This document shows positions 17,069 through 26,016 of a DNA stretch of 37,636 nucleotides, piece by piece. The stretch spans positions 1 to 37,636 of the forward strand of contig CAZRNR010000018.1 of the NCBI GenBank assembly GCA_964601505.1. The letters run 5' to 3'. Source of the stretch: DRWZ01 sp964601505 (GTDB taxonomy: Bacteria; Calescibacteriota; Calescibacteriia; Calescibacteriales; Calescibacteriaceae). The translations under genes and the position numbers were made by a program. Numbering within the stretch: the stretch's first letter is position 1; the number at the start of each line of letters is the position of its first letter. A model generated the notes under the pieces. That model made no database searches. It was not told the origin of the DNA and saw only the letters and a list, made by a program, of their open reading frames with translations.

Positions 17069-18805
17069 ATGAACAGGTTAAACATAGATAAATCTTTATA
17101 CTGGATAAACTTACTTTTTATGTTATATCTATTTGTTCAATTTGAATTGAAATTAATAGATGAATTACAAGTAATATGCTCTGAACCACTAATATCGGGA
17201 GATATAAGAGTTAATGCTCCAACTCAAATATTGTTCGGAAGCGAAAAATTTGGGATAGATATTTACATCTTCCCAATTTTGTCCCTATACATAATGGGGA
17301 AAAGATTTACTCTGCAGGAGAATGATTATTCAATAGGTTATATCCCTTCCATAATACTCAAGATATCTTGGAATATATGTGAGGACATAAAATGCAATAG
17401 GATAGCCTCTTTGATTATTTCAGTAATCTACCTTGTATTAATATCGTCAGCTCTTGTAAAGATTTATGGATTCTCATCAGCAATACTAGGAACTTGGTAC
17501 GCCATATTGTTTATGAGTTATGGAATGCAACCTGCAAATTCAGAAATGATTTTTCCAAATATGTGTATCCTGGCATCCACATTGACATTCGTTAAACTGC
17601 ATTCATATTACAAAACAGGACAGAAAAAATATCTTGTTCATGCTTTAATATCTTCCATTTTCTCATTAAATTTTCATACATTATGGGGAATAATAATCAA
17701 CATGTGCACTTTCGCTGGATTTCTGAGTCGGAAAATTCTCATGGCTTTTAAAACAATAGGATTTAAGGAGATCTTAAAATTTCTGTTAGTATTCTTGATA
17801 CTAACCTTCCCTATGTTAATTTATCTTTTCATCCCCTCTGAGATTAAATGGAAAACAACATCTTATCAAATAAGTTTGGACATATCTATGAACCTAAATA
17901 ATATATATCAACACATTAAGTTCTTCTCAGGAAAACATTTCATTAATTCAATTTCTTTTTTCTTAATTCCAAGTATAATTCTTATATTTTCCCGGAACTT
18001 CAGAAAAACTATAGAGTATAGAGCTCCAGTTTTATCATCGATATTACTTTTCATTTCAATCTTTACAATTCTCAGCTTGTTGGAATCAAAAAAACTATCT
18101 ACAACAGACATTTTTCTAAGATCTGTTAAATACGTTAATTTCTATACTCCTTTTGTGATATCAACAATCGTATCATATTCATTAATATTTCTCAAGAAAA
18201 GAAACATTCCCTATCTGCTAAAACTAGCCACAAGATTATCAATAGTAGTATTAATGAATTTATCAATTTATAAACTTTTGGTCGGAAATAATCAACACAA
18301 TCATAAACCGGAAAGAAATATGACAAAATCTAACAATTTCTTAACAGATAACATTAGAGATCTGATCGGAGAGTCCTTAATCTCCCTTGAATCACAAAGA
18401 GAACTCACAGATTACCTTTTGAAAAAGAATATATACATTCCATATGCTATAGTCCCTGTAATATCTGCTGGTGGATTTATTGATATACTTTCTAAAGATA
18501 AAATCAAAGCAATTTATTTACCATGCATCGATGAGATAAACGACACGAAAATAATAAGCATATCAAATTTGATATCGCTCTATATGAAAAATATTATCCG
18601 AAAATATAGGAAATATTTGAACTCCACGGGAGATAAATTTCTGATTGTTGATCATTCATGTAAAGATACTTTAAATATAAGAAAACATTCTATGAATCTA
18701 ATACATGAGATAAAAGATAGAAAGACAGGGGAAACAGTATATTACATTTATGAGCTAACGATTCAAGATCACACCAACGAATCCAAATTTCCTAAATCTC
18801 AATGA
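17069..18805 (+). CDS. Polytopic membrane protein, possibly GT-C-type glycosyltransferase or glycan polymerase; not recognised
   Basis: 578 residues. There is a membrane segment near the N-terminus (about 10-28), then a long non-membrane stretch with acidic residues (SGDIRVNAPTQ), and about nine further segments between 60 and 410. A soluble C-terminal region of about 170 residues (410-578) is basic and polar. This layout, with a first extracytoplasmic acidic loop, is like GT-C glycosyltransferases or O-antigen enzymes, but I see no firm motif. It is flanked by gaps of 438 and 209 bases and its text is even richer in A/T codons than the neighbours, which could mean horizontal transfer. No Shine-Dalgarno is seen. 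Treat as a membrane protein of unknown function. Confidence 0.6.
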   Translation: MNRLNIDKSLYWINLLFMLYLFVQFELKLIDELQVICSEPLISGDIRVNAPTQILFGSEKFGIDIYIFPILSLYIMGKRFTLQENDYSIGYIPSIILKISWNICEDIKCNRIASLIISVIYLVLISSALVKIYGFSSAILGTWYAILFMSYGMQPANSEMIFPNMCILASTLTFVKLHSYYKTGQKKYLVHALISSIFSLNFHTLWGIIINMCTFAGFLSRKILMAFKTIGFKEILKFLLVFLILTFPMLIYLFIPSEIKWKTTSYQISLDISMNLNNIYQHIKFFSGKHFINSISFFLIPSIILIFSRNFRKTIEYRAPVLSSILLFISIFTILSLLESKKLSTTDIFLRSVKYVNFYTPFVISTIVSYSLIFLKKRNIPYLLKLATRLSIVVLMNLSIYKLLVGNNQHNHKPERNMTKSNNFLTDNIRDLIGESLISLESQRELTDYLLKKNIYIPYAIVPVISAGGFIDILSKDKIKAIYLPCIDEINDTKIISISNLISLYMKNIIRKYRKYLNSTGDKFLIVDHSCKDTLNIRKHSMNLIHEIKDRKTGETVYYIYELTIQDHTNESKFPKSQ

Positions 18806-19014
18806 CAAAAATTCTATTTTTTATACAAAATAACTTATCAGCCAAACAATTTAGAGAATATATATGATACTATCTTATAAATTTTATCCTTTTTAATACC
18901 TCATAAAGTATGATCATTTAATGTAAATCTGAAATAAAGGCAATATTACAAAGTAATAGAAAAATCTAGTACAAAAATCTCAATTATATAAATTAATAAT
19001 AATTAAAAAATACA

Positions 19015-19743
19015 TTAAAGCACATAAAAATCATTGCCTCTTTTAGCTATGATTTTCATATAGGATTTTTGATCCAAATTTTTCAAATTCGCAGTACTCT
19101 TTAATATATCCATAACCCCATCAAGATGATTTAACTTTCTGAAATACTCCCAACGCATTGATTTTAATATCTTCACAAAACTATTGTAATGCTCAACAGT
19201 CTTTATTTTATTTTTCAGGAGGAAAAAAATGAGCTTCCTTCGGACAAAACTCACTTCATTGCTTTCAATCATAGGAAAATAAAAGAAAAACCTCTTCTGC
19301 ATCTTATAAGGTTTTTTCAACTCAATTGGCTTTGGAAAAACAATGATCTTTTTCCTTCTAATGTCAAGTATGAATGTATCATCTGTTATGAATTTGAACC
19401 CTTTTTGATGTAGAATTTTACAAGCTGTAGATTTACCAAACCCACTTTTTCCCAAAAATATGTATATTTTATTTGAATCGTAAACAGCAGAAGCATGAAT
19501 AAAAGCAAGATTATCTGATTTCATCTTCTTTTTTATTATGTAGCTTATGGCCTGTTTATAAGCTCTCCGGAAATCCAGGAAAGAATCTCCTGAAAGATTT
19601 ACAACTTTACCGGAGAAATTCCCAGAGGATGGGAAACCAGAAAATAACTTTTTGGCTGAATTATACCACTTCAAACCTTTATCAAAAAATCTAATTGAAA
19701 CATAAACATCTAAAAAATTAAAATGGATAAATTTCTCTTTCAT
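19015..19743 (-). CDS. HPr kinase-like (HprK-related) P-loop protein, orphan
   Basis: 242 residues. The Walker A is FLGKSGFGKST (96-106) preceded by FIHASAV (81-87) and followed by GFKFITDDTFIL (115-126). The order H-x-A-A, P-loop, acidic DD pair is the pattern of HprK-related serine-kinase-like proteins, which occur in lasso-peptide, PqqD-associated and exopolysaccharide loci. The N-terminal 80 residues have no HprK N-terminal domain. No HPr, PqqD, B-protein or precursor gene is visible around it. Its convergent neighbour is the unknown membrane protein. It may phosphorylate a small peptide or protein, or be only an ATP-binding regulator. The C-terminal 90 residues are very basic. Confidence 0.7.
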   Translation of the reverse strand: MKEKFIHFNFLDVYVSIRFFDKGLKWYNSAKKLFSGFPSSGNFSGKVVNLSGDSFLDFRRAYKQAISYIIKKKMKSDNLAFIHASAVYDSNKIYIFLGKSGFGKSTACKILHQKGFKFITDDTFILDIRRKKIIVFPKPIELKKPYKMQKRFFFYFPMIESNEVSFVRRKLIFFLLKNKIKTVEHYNSFVKILKSMRWEYFRKLNHLDGVMDILKSTANLKNLDQKSYMKIIAKRGNDFYVL

Positions 19744-19789
19744 ACAATATCTTCAATAAAATCTCTTTAAAAAATAGAAATGATAGGAA

Positions 19790-21334
19790 TTACATTTTTT
19801 CAGGAGCTTCTACACCAAGAATATCAAGGCAAATTCTTATAGCTCTTTGAACAACTTCACAAGTATAAAGCCTTGAAAATCTCACATCCTTTTCTTGAAC
19901 TAGTATCCTTTGAGACTGATAATAAGAATGGAATTCCTTCGCAAGAGACATCAAAAAAGAAGTTATCACTGCAGGCTCATACATCTTTGCAGAAGTATAA
20001 ATGACATCATATAAAACTGCAGAAAGAGCAAGCAATCTTCTTTCTTTTTCCTCAAATATGAATCTCCCCATATCATATTTCCATTCATTATATCCATCAT
20101 AAAAGCCCTTGGATCGAGCTTCCCTAAAAAGAGAAGAAGTTCTTGCGTGGGCATATTGAACATAATAAACTGGGTTTTCCATATTTTTCTTCTTTGCCAA
20201 ATCAACATCAAAATCAAGATGTGAGTCAGCCGTTCTAGTTAGGTAAATAAATTTTGCAGAATCAACACCAACCTCATCTATAAGTTCCTGAAGCGTTATA
20301 AATGTCCCCTCTCTTTTGGACATCTGGACTGGCTTACCATCTCTTATTAAATTGACCATTTGAACAAGCTTAACAACAAACTTGTTTTTAAAACCGAAGA
20401 TTTTAAGAGCTGCCATTATCCGGTTTATATATCCATGATGGTCTGCTCCCCAAACTTGCACAAGCTCATCAAAGTTTCTCTCCACTTTATAAAGGTGATA
20501 GGCACAATCATTCCCAAAATAAGTTGGCTTTCCATCTGACTTCACAATGACCCTATCTTTATCATCTCCAAACAAAGTTGTTCTAAGAAAATAAGCATCT
20601 CCTTCCCGATAGATATAATCTTTTAGAAGCTCAAGAGCCTTTTTAGAATATTTAGATGCTATCTCTCTTTCGGAAACCCATGAATCAAAATTTAATCTAA
20701 AGTTTTTAAGAGTTTTTCTTATATCCTCAATAATGATCTGGCTCGCCGCAAAACCAATCGATGCAGGATCCTGGTTAGGATCAAATTTAATCCTCTCTCT
20801 TAAAGATTCGGTGTATTTTCCTTTGTATTCCTCAGATTTTCCAATAAGTGCTAATCCAAGTTTTTCTATTTGCTCTCCCGCATCGTTTATATAAAATTCA
20901 TTTACAACCTCGGCCCCACAGAACTTAAGAATCTTTGAAATTGCTCCTCCAACAGCAGCAATCCTCCCATGTCCTATATGAAGAGGTCCGGTAGGATTTG
21001 CTGAAACAAACTCGCACAAAACTTTTTTACCGCGTAGAAAGTCAAGCTCATTCAAATTCACAAATCTAATAGACTTACTGACAGGAATTTTAAAGTTTAT
21101 AAAACCATTTACAGCCTGAGCTCCGAAATCCTTAAGCTCACATGAAAGCTCTTCAGCTAGGACATTTGGAGAAGTTTTAAGGGAACTTGCTAACTTGAAA
21201 GCTACATCTGTGAAGAGTTCCCCATATTCAAGATTCTTTGGAATCTCTGGAACCGGAACTATAACCCTGACTTTGAATCTGTCTGTCAGAAGATTCTGTA
21301 TCACTTCTTTTATAGTTTCTCCTAATGTCTTCAC
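19790..21334 (-). CDS. argS: Arginyl-tRNA synthetase
   Basis: 514 residues, somewhat shorter than most bacterial ArgRS (about 550-590) but with all parts. The Add-1 domain is at 1-100. The class I HIGH motif is GPLHIGHGR (116-124) within SANPTGPLHIGHG. WGADHHGY (295-302) is conserved, and MSK (338-340) in QMSKREGTF is the KMSKS equivalent. The C-terminal anticodon domain starts about 385 (NPVYYVQYAHARTSSLF). It charges tRNA-Arg in the cytosol. The start is GTG with no clear Shine-Dalgarno. It lies downstream of the MarR-type gene (82 bases), last in a minus-strand series. Confidence 0.97.
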   Translation of the reverse strand: MKTLGETIKEVIQNLLTDRFKVRVIVPVPEIPKNLEYGELFTDVAFKLASSLKTSPNVLAEELSCELKDFGAQAVNGFINFKIPVSKSIRFVNLNELDFLRGKKVLCEFVSANPTGPLHIGHGRIAAVGGAISKILKFCGAEVVNEFYINDAGEQIEKLGLALIGKSEEYKGKYTESLRERIKFDPNQDPASIGFAASQIIIEDIRKTLKNFRLNFDSWVSEREIASKYSKKALELLKDYIYREGDAYFLRTTLFGDDKDRVIVKSDGKPTYFGNDCAYHLYKVERNFDELVQVWGADHHGYINRIMAALKIFGFKNKFVVKLVQMVNLIRDGKPVQMSKREGTFITLQELIDEVGVDSAKFIYLTRTADSHLDFDVDLAKKKNMENPVYYVQYAHARTSSLFREARSKGFYDGYNEWKYDMGRFIFEEKERRLLALSAVLYDVIYTSAKMYEPAVITSFLMSLAKEFHSYYQSQRILVQEKDVRFSRLYTCEVVQRAIRICLDILGVEAPEKM

Positions 21335-21416
21335 AACTGTTCAGATAATCAGCTTTAATCCGATTTCAATGAGTTTTTGTTTTTCACAAACTTTTTAGAG
21401 AAATTTTGATTTTCAA

Positions 21417-22112
21417 CTAGGTCTTTACTCCAACTTTTCTTAAACGCCTTGCTTTCTTTTTCTGTTCACTCGGCTGGAATACATCACAGTTCAACCTTAT
21501 AGTTTCAGGCATTATAACCATCTGCAACTTATCACACCAAAAGCTTTCTCCCTCATCCTCAAAATATCTACAAAATATGCAAGATGGAAAAGAAGGAGAG
21601 ATACCATTTTTAACAAGCTTCTCAATCAGAGAAAGCATAGCTCGGAGTATCGATCTTCTTTCCTTTTCATCAAATTCTACTCTTATAAGGTCAGCTAGCA
21701 GGTTAGCAAAAGAAGATATCTTTTCCGCTATTTCAAAACCCTTGGGAGTCAAAGAAAGTATATGCGAACGTCTTTCGCTTTCATCGATTCTCTTTTCCAA
21801 CAATCCTTTATCTATGATTATGTTTATAGCTCTTGAGACAGTAGGTTTTGATATACCAAATTCCTCAGATATAATACTTACCTTGCGCCTCTCTTCTGGA
21901 TTAAAGAGTATATGGATGAGTATTTCCCCCTGAGTTGCAGTTAGCCCATATCCCTTAACTCTATCCCACATAAGTTTTTTTATAATTCTTGAAAGTCGGT
22001 GAATAATAATAAATATCTTACTTGATGATTCAGATTCATACACCGTCGGGTTGAATGGAGAAAAATCGATGAAACTTCCAGTCTTTCGCTCCTCCATATC
22101 TGAAATCTTCAT
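21417..22112 (-). CDS. MarR-family regulator with C-terminal four-cysteine cluster
   Basis: 231 residues, longer than the usual 140-160. The winged helix lies at about 35-150 (LTATQGEILIHIL, EEFGISKPTVSRAINIIIDKGLLEKRIDESERRSHILSLT), with the recognition helix and the wing containing RIDESERR. After the dimer helices, C178-xx-C181-x11-C193-x15-C209 form a cluster able to bind zinc or an iron-sulfur centre, then a basic tail (KKKARRLRKVG). A ligand- or redox-sensing role is an inference. Its own upstream gap contains inverted repeats of MarR operator type, so it probably controls itself. pstB lies 69 bases upstream and argS downstream. Confidence 0.85.
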   Translation of the reverse strand: MKISDMEERKTGSFIDFSPFNPTVYESESSSKIFIIIHRLSRIIKKLMWDRVKGYGLTATQGEILIHILFNPEERRKVSIISEEFGISKPTVSRAINIIIDKGLLEKRIDESERRSHILSLTPKGFEIAEKISSFANLLADLIRVEFDEKERRSILRAMLSLIEKLVKNGISPSFPSCIFCRYFEDEGESFWCDKLQMVIMPETIRLNCDVFQPSEQKKKARRLRKVGVKT

Positions 22113-22148
22113 ATAATTATTTAAAAAGATTATGAATAATTATCATAA
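22113..22148 (-). promoter_or_regulatory. Probable autoregulatory operator of the MarR-type gene (overlapping inverted repeats)
   Basis: Two overlapping dyads lie directly before the ATG at 22112. One has perfect 9-base arms ATAATTATT (22113-22121) and AATAATTAT (22135-22143). The other is TTATGA-N7-TCATAA (22130-22148), a 19-base element with spacing typical of MarR-family operators. Binding here would cover any promoter for the regulator gene. Confidence 0.5.
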
Positions 22149-22181
22149 AATCATTCAGTTTTTATTTCATTGATTTCTATA

Positions 22182-22991
22182 TCAGAATGCTCCAGATATG
22201 AATTTTTCAGTTAGCTCATGAGATGGATTGACAAAAACCTTTTGAGTTCTATCAAATTCGATAACTTCTCCAAAATACATAAATACAACATAATCAGAAA
22301 TTCTCGCGGCTTGGGCCGTATTGTGTGTAACAATTACTACCGTAAGATATTTCTTTAGTTCATTTACAAGCTCTTCTATTTTAGCCGTTGATATCGGATC
22401 AAGAGCACTTGTTGGTTCATCAAGTAGAAGAACCTCCGGTTCAGGAGCAATAGCTCTAGCTATACACAATCTCTGCTGTTGCCCCCCAGAAAGAATATAT
22501 GCATTTTCGTGCAATCTATCTTTAACCTCATCCCAAAGAGCTGAAATCCTTAAAGACCACTCTACTCTTTCATCTAAAATGGCTTTATTCTTTATACCCT
22601 TTATCTTTAAACCGTAAGCAACGTTCTCATATATAGATTTCGGAAAAGGATTTGGCTTCTGAAAAACCATTCCAAATTTCATCCTTACAAAAACAGGATC
22701 AACTTTCTTGTCAACTATGTTTATTCCCTCAGGATAAATAATTATTTTTCCCTCATATCGGTTTCCATGATAAAGGTCATGCATTCTATTAAAACATCTC
22801 AGTAAAGTAGTTTTACCACAACCTGAAGGACCCATTATAGCTGTAACTCTCTTACTATATATCTTGACATTTACATTCTTCAGGACATGCTTTTGTCCAT
22901 AAAAGAAATTGAAATCTTGAACATCAAGCTTAACTGAAATATCGGAAGAAGAATCAACAGATTCTAAACCTTTTTCTTTCTGACCTGACAT
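22182..22991 (-). CDS. pstB: Phosphate ABC transporter ATP-binding protein
   Basis: 269 residues, normal PstB size with about 20 extra N-terminal residues. Walker A GPSGCGKTT (54-62), Q-loop FQKPNPFPKSIYENVAYG (110-127, diagnostic of PstB), signature LSGGQQQR (167-174), Walker B VLLLDEPTSALD (187-198) and switch H223. It would energise import of inorganic phosphate with PstC and PstA in the inner membrane and PstS outside. None of these partners, nor PhoU, is in the window, so the subunits must be encoded elsewhere. It begins 9 bases after the spermidine-synthase-like gene and is followed by the MarR-type gene. Confidence 0.95.
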   Translation of the reverse strand: MSGQKEKGLESVDSSSDISVKLDVQDFNFFYGQKHVLKNVNVKIYSKRVTAIMGPSGCGKTTLLRCFNRMHDLYHGNRYEGKIIIYPEGINIVDKKVDPVFVRMKFGMVFQKPNPFPKSIYENVAYGLKIKGIKNKAILDERVEWSLRISALWDEVKDRLHENAYILSGGQQQRLCIARAIAPEPEVLLLDEPTSALDPISTAKIEELVNELKKYLTVVIVTHNTAQAARISDYVVFMYFGEVIEFDRTQKVFVNPSHELTEKFISGAF

Positions 22992-23000
22992 AAATTTCTT

Positions 23001-23798
23001 TCATCGCAAAATCGCGTCTAAGATATAATCTATTGTTAAAAGAATATCCCTAATGTCATGCGCTAAATTTTTCGATTTTTCAGATTTTATCTGTAAAAGT
23101 TCCTTTATATTCTGAGCACGACTTTTGAAAAAATCTTTATCAAATTCCCTAAGATTGACAACAACATAATTCTCCGATTCGGGATTCTTCACTATCTTTG
23201 ATACAGGAAAAAACTTTCTTGATACTTCTCTTATACCCTCAGCTTGAATCACAGAAACAGTATTCACAATAACTCCGTATTCCGATTTACCAGATATATT
23301 AGACCAAAAATCTTGTTCAAAAATACTAAAAGGTATCATTGCATTCTGAAAAACATCAACAAAAACCACTTTAAATTTCATCCTCACATATTCTATAAAT
23401 GAATCAAACTTATCGACCAAAAGATAGTCTGCTTTGGCATCAAAAAATTTCCGAGCTACATGAAGGACTTCTTTATCTATATCAACACCTAAAACTTTAA
23501 TCCAAGGTGCTAACGACTTTATTATTCTTGAAACACTGCCTCCACCAAAACCAAGTATAAGAACTGTTCCTCCTTCAAAAGAAAAAAACAACGATAAAAT
23601 AGCACACATATCCCAATATGAACCGGTAATAACTTTGTTCTTGAAGAGAACAGAATGAAGATTATAGCTAGGATCAAGAATAAGCTTCAACTTCTGTCCG
23701 TCATCCAGAACCAAAATTCTATTATAAGGAGTATCTTTACGGTAAATAACCTTCTCCCCTTCCCTGGTTTTAAAAATATCCTTGAAAAATCCAAACAT
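23001..23798 (-). CDS. Spermidine synthase-like protein (class I methyltransferase fold)
   Basis: 265 residues. An N-terminal beta hairpin domain (1-65, with TPYNRILVLDDGQKLKLILD) is followed by the Rossmann domain with LILGFGGGSVSRII (80-93) and an acidic residue in LGVDIDKEVL (103-112). The segment VVFVDVFQNAMIPFSIFEQDFW matches strand 4 and the following helix, but the DxxDP aminopropyl-transfer motif of true spermidine synthases is absent (VDVFQ instead). It therefore belongs to the spermidine-synthase-like family whose activity is uncertain. It starts 33 bases after the end of the exported-protein gene and ends 9 bases before pstB. Confidence 0.75.
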   Translation of the reverse strand: MFGFFKDIFKTREGEKVIYRKDTPYNRILVLDDGQKLKLILDPSYNLHSVLFKNKVITGSYWDMCAILSLFFSFEGGTVLILGFGGGSVSRIIKSLAPWIKVLGVDIDKEVLHVARKFFDAKADYLLVDKFDSFIEYVRMKFKVVFVDVFQNAMIPFSIFEQDFWSNISGKSEYGVIVNTVSVIQAEGIREVSRKFFPVSKIVKNPESENYVVVNLREFDKDFFKSRAQNIKELLQIKSEKSKNLAHDIRDILLTIDYILDAILR

Positions 23799-23831
23799 AA
23801 AATAAAAGATAAAATAAAGATTAACAAAAAA

Positions 23832-24713
23832 TTACTCACTTGTAGATTTGCCAAACTTCCGAATTTCTTTCTGAATGAGATCAGAAATATCTTCATCTTT
23901 TATTATACTGAAAGCAAAAAGCAAAACTTTTAGGATATAAGAGTTATCATCTTTCTTCAAGACTTCAAAAGGTATAACGAAGTAGAAATAAGACTTTGTT
24001 GATAAAGAATCTAAAAGAGCAATAACTTTCTTATAGCTATCCAATTCAAAAGTTTGCTCAAAAACCTTAAATATTTTCTTGTAACCCAAAGATTCAAAAT
24101 ATGAAAGAAAGTCAGCATATATCTGTTCATATGGCATAAAAGAAAAGAAATAGTAAGTTTTCTTAAATCTAAAACGAGATTTAGATTTGCTTCCCAAAGA
24201 ACCTGATAAATCTAATTTCAATGTTGATATACCTGAAATTTCCTCAATATATGTTATATAACAAGAAACGTCAGCACTTACTGTATACTCCAGGAGAACT
24301 CTCGTAATTATAGGAGATACAAAAGAACAGTTTGATACATTCACGGAATACATTTTCTCTCCAGTGGAAACAAAAAATATAAGCTTTTTCATATTCAGCG
24401 AAGAAGCAAATGTATATTCGATACCATCGGGCTTCAACTCCCTCCTTTTTATAGATATCCTCTGGACAAAATCTTCCGGATCTAAATCTTTGACAGGAGA
24501 TAAACCTATAGATTGTAAAGCCCTATCTAATATACTCTTTGAAGCAGTTGAAAGAACTTTCTGGGAAGGAAAATCCAACGGGAACGTTAAACTGAACTCA
24601 TAGGTTTCCACATCTTCTGGATGGATCTTAGTTTGATAGGCATTCACCTCGTATCCAGAAATAAAAAAAACTAAACAAAAGATTAAAGATATAATAATTC
24701 TCCTTCTTTCCAT
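23832..24713 (-). CDS. Exported protein of unknown function
   Basis: 293 residues. There is a clear signal peptide: MERRR, a hydrophobic core (IIISLIFCLVFFISG) and a likely cleavage after EVNA (about 25). The mature part is rich in Phe, Ser and Lys with alternating hydrophobic beta strands (for example YSVNVSNCSFVSPIITRVLLEYTVSADVSC within 115-160). It contains two or three cysteines that could pair outside the cytoplasm. No family was recognised. Its start overlaps the 3' end of hflX by 31 bases, so the two are likely coupled. An outer-membrane or periplasmic location is an inference from composition. Confidence 0.7.
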   Translation of the reverse strand: MERRRIIISLIFCLVFFISGYEVNAYQTKIHPEDVETYEFSLTFPLDFPSQKVLSTASKSILDRALQSIGLSPVKDLDPEDFVQRISIKRRELKPDGIEYTFASSLNMKKLIFFVSTGEKMYSVNVSNCSFVSPIITRVLLEYTVSADVSCYITYIEEISGISTLKLDLSGSLGSKSKSRFRFKKTYYFFSFMPYEQIYADFLSYFESLGYKKIFKVFEQTFELDSYKKVIALLDSLSTKSYFYFVIPFEVLKKDDNSYILKVLLFAFSIIKDEDISDLIQKEIRKFGKSTSE

Positions 24714-25765
24714 GTCAATAAATTCTTTATACTATTTTTCAATTCATTTATACCCAAGAGCTTAACAGCTGAAACAAAAAAAGCGGAAGGAAATTGCTCA
24801 CGAACCCTTTTTATATGGGCCTCAGAAACAAGATCTATTTTGTTAAAAACTATTATTCTTGGTTTACTGTCTTCCACACCTATTTCCTCAAGCACAGACC
24901 TGATGGTGCCAAACTGCATAGAGAAGTCGGAACTTATATCAAGAACCATAACAATAGCATCAGAATATTTAACCTCTTCAAGTGTAGATTTAAAAGCTTC
25001 GATAAGAGTATGAGGTATATTCCTTATGAAACCAACGGTATCGGATATAAGTATGTTTTTTGCCCCAATTAAAGTTCCTACTCTAGTCTCAAGAGTTGTA
25101 AAGAGCTGGTTTTTCACTTCAACATCTTCTGATGATAGAACACGAAGAAGAGTTGACTTCCCAACATTCGTGTATCCAACAAGAGAAATAGTGAAAAAAC
25201 CTTGCTTTTTTCTTCTCTTCCTGTGAATTTCTCTTGTCCTCCTTATATCTTCAAGCTCTTTTTCTATATCTTTTATTTGCCTTGCTATATGCCTTCTTAT
25301 CTCTTCAGTTTTCGTTTCTCCAGGTCCTCTTGTTCCAAGAATTCCACCAAGCTGAGACATCTCTTTACCTATTCCGCTTAGTTTTGCAAGATGATATCTA
25401 AGTTCAGCAAGCTTTACCTGCAACTTTCCCTCATGTGTCGTAGCTCTACTTTCAAAAATCTTTATTATAACATACTCTCTATCCATAACTTCCTTACCTG
25501 TCTTTTGCCTAAGGTTTGCTATCTGAGCAGAAGAAAGTCTCGAGTCAATAGCTAAAACATCAAATTCATAACTACTCATTATATCTTCTAATTTACCCTT
25601 ACCTATAAAATAAGTACTATCTGGATTTTCTCTTTTCTGTATAATCTCTCCAACTATCTCTCCTCCAAGATTTTTCACAAGCTCTCTAAATTCCTCAAAA
25701 GATTCAAGATAATCTTTCGGATCGGATGATTTTGGTATAACTGTTGATATAACAAATCTCTTCAT
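24683..25765 (-). CDS. hflX: GTPase HflX
   Basis: 360 residues. The HflX-specific N-terminal domain occupies 1-190, with YFIGKGKLEDI (52-62), LSSAQIANL (77-85) and the glycine-rich TRGPGETKTE (145-154) before a basic coiled coil. The G domain follows: G1 GYTNVGKST (197-205), G3 DTVGF (242-246), G4 NKID (308-311), G5 SA (332-333). HflX binds the 50S subunit and splits or rescues stalled ribosomes, especially after heat stress. The C-terminal domain of longer homologues is absent. It heads the minus-strand series down to argS and is divergent from pilC. Confidence 0.96.
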   Translation of the reverse strand: MKRFVISTVIPKSSDPKDYLESFEEFRELVKNLGGEIVGEIIQKRENPDSTYFIGKGKLEDIMSSYEFDVLAIDSRLSSAQIANLRQKTGKEVMDREYVIIKIFESRATTHEGKLQVKLAELRYHLAKLSGIGKEMSQLGGILGTRGPGETKTEEIRRHIARQIKDIEKELEDIRRTREIHRKRRKKQGFFTISLVGYTNVGKSTLLRVLSSEDVEVKNQLFTTLETRVGTLIGAKNILISDTVGFIRNIPHTLIEAFKSTLEEVKYSDAIVMVLDISSDFSMQFGTIRSVLEEIGVEDSKPRIIVFNKIDLVSEAHIKRVREQFPSAFFVSAVKLLGINELKNSIKNLLTWKEGELLYL

Positions 25766-26016
25766 ATAAAATAAAGTTAAATCATATCAGATAGTTTTCT
25801 GATTTTACAAACACAAAAAATTGAAAAGTCGAAATTTAGAAACCTAAATCAAAGCGACACTATCTAGCATGAAAGATAAAGAGAAGTCATAAAACTTGCT
25901 AATCCCAAATCTGTAAAACCAAATGATAAGAATTATATATCCCCCTAACATTTTTCTATCAGATATCAATAAAGTGATAATAAAAAATAGTGATGCTAAA
26001 ATTTCTAATATTAAAC

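Noticed and set aside
25787..25804. ATCAGA...TCTGAT hairpin between hflX and pilC as a terminator
   Set aside because: It lies in a divergent promoter region where no transcript should end, and the stem is six weak pairs.
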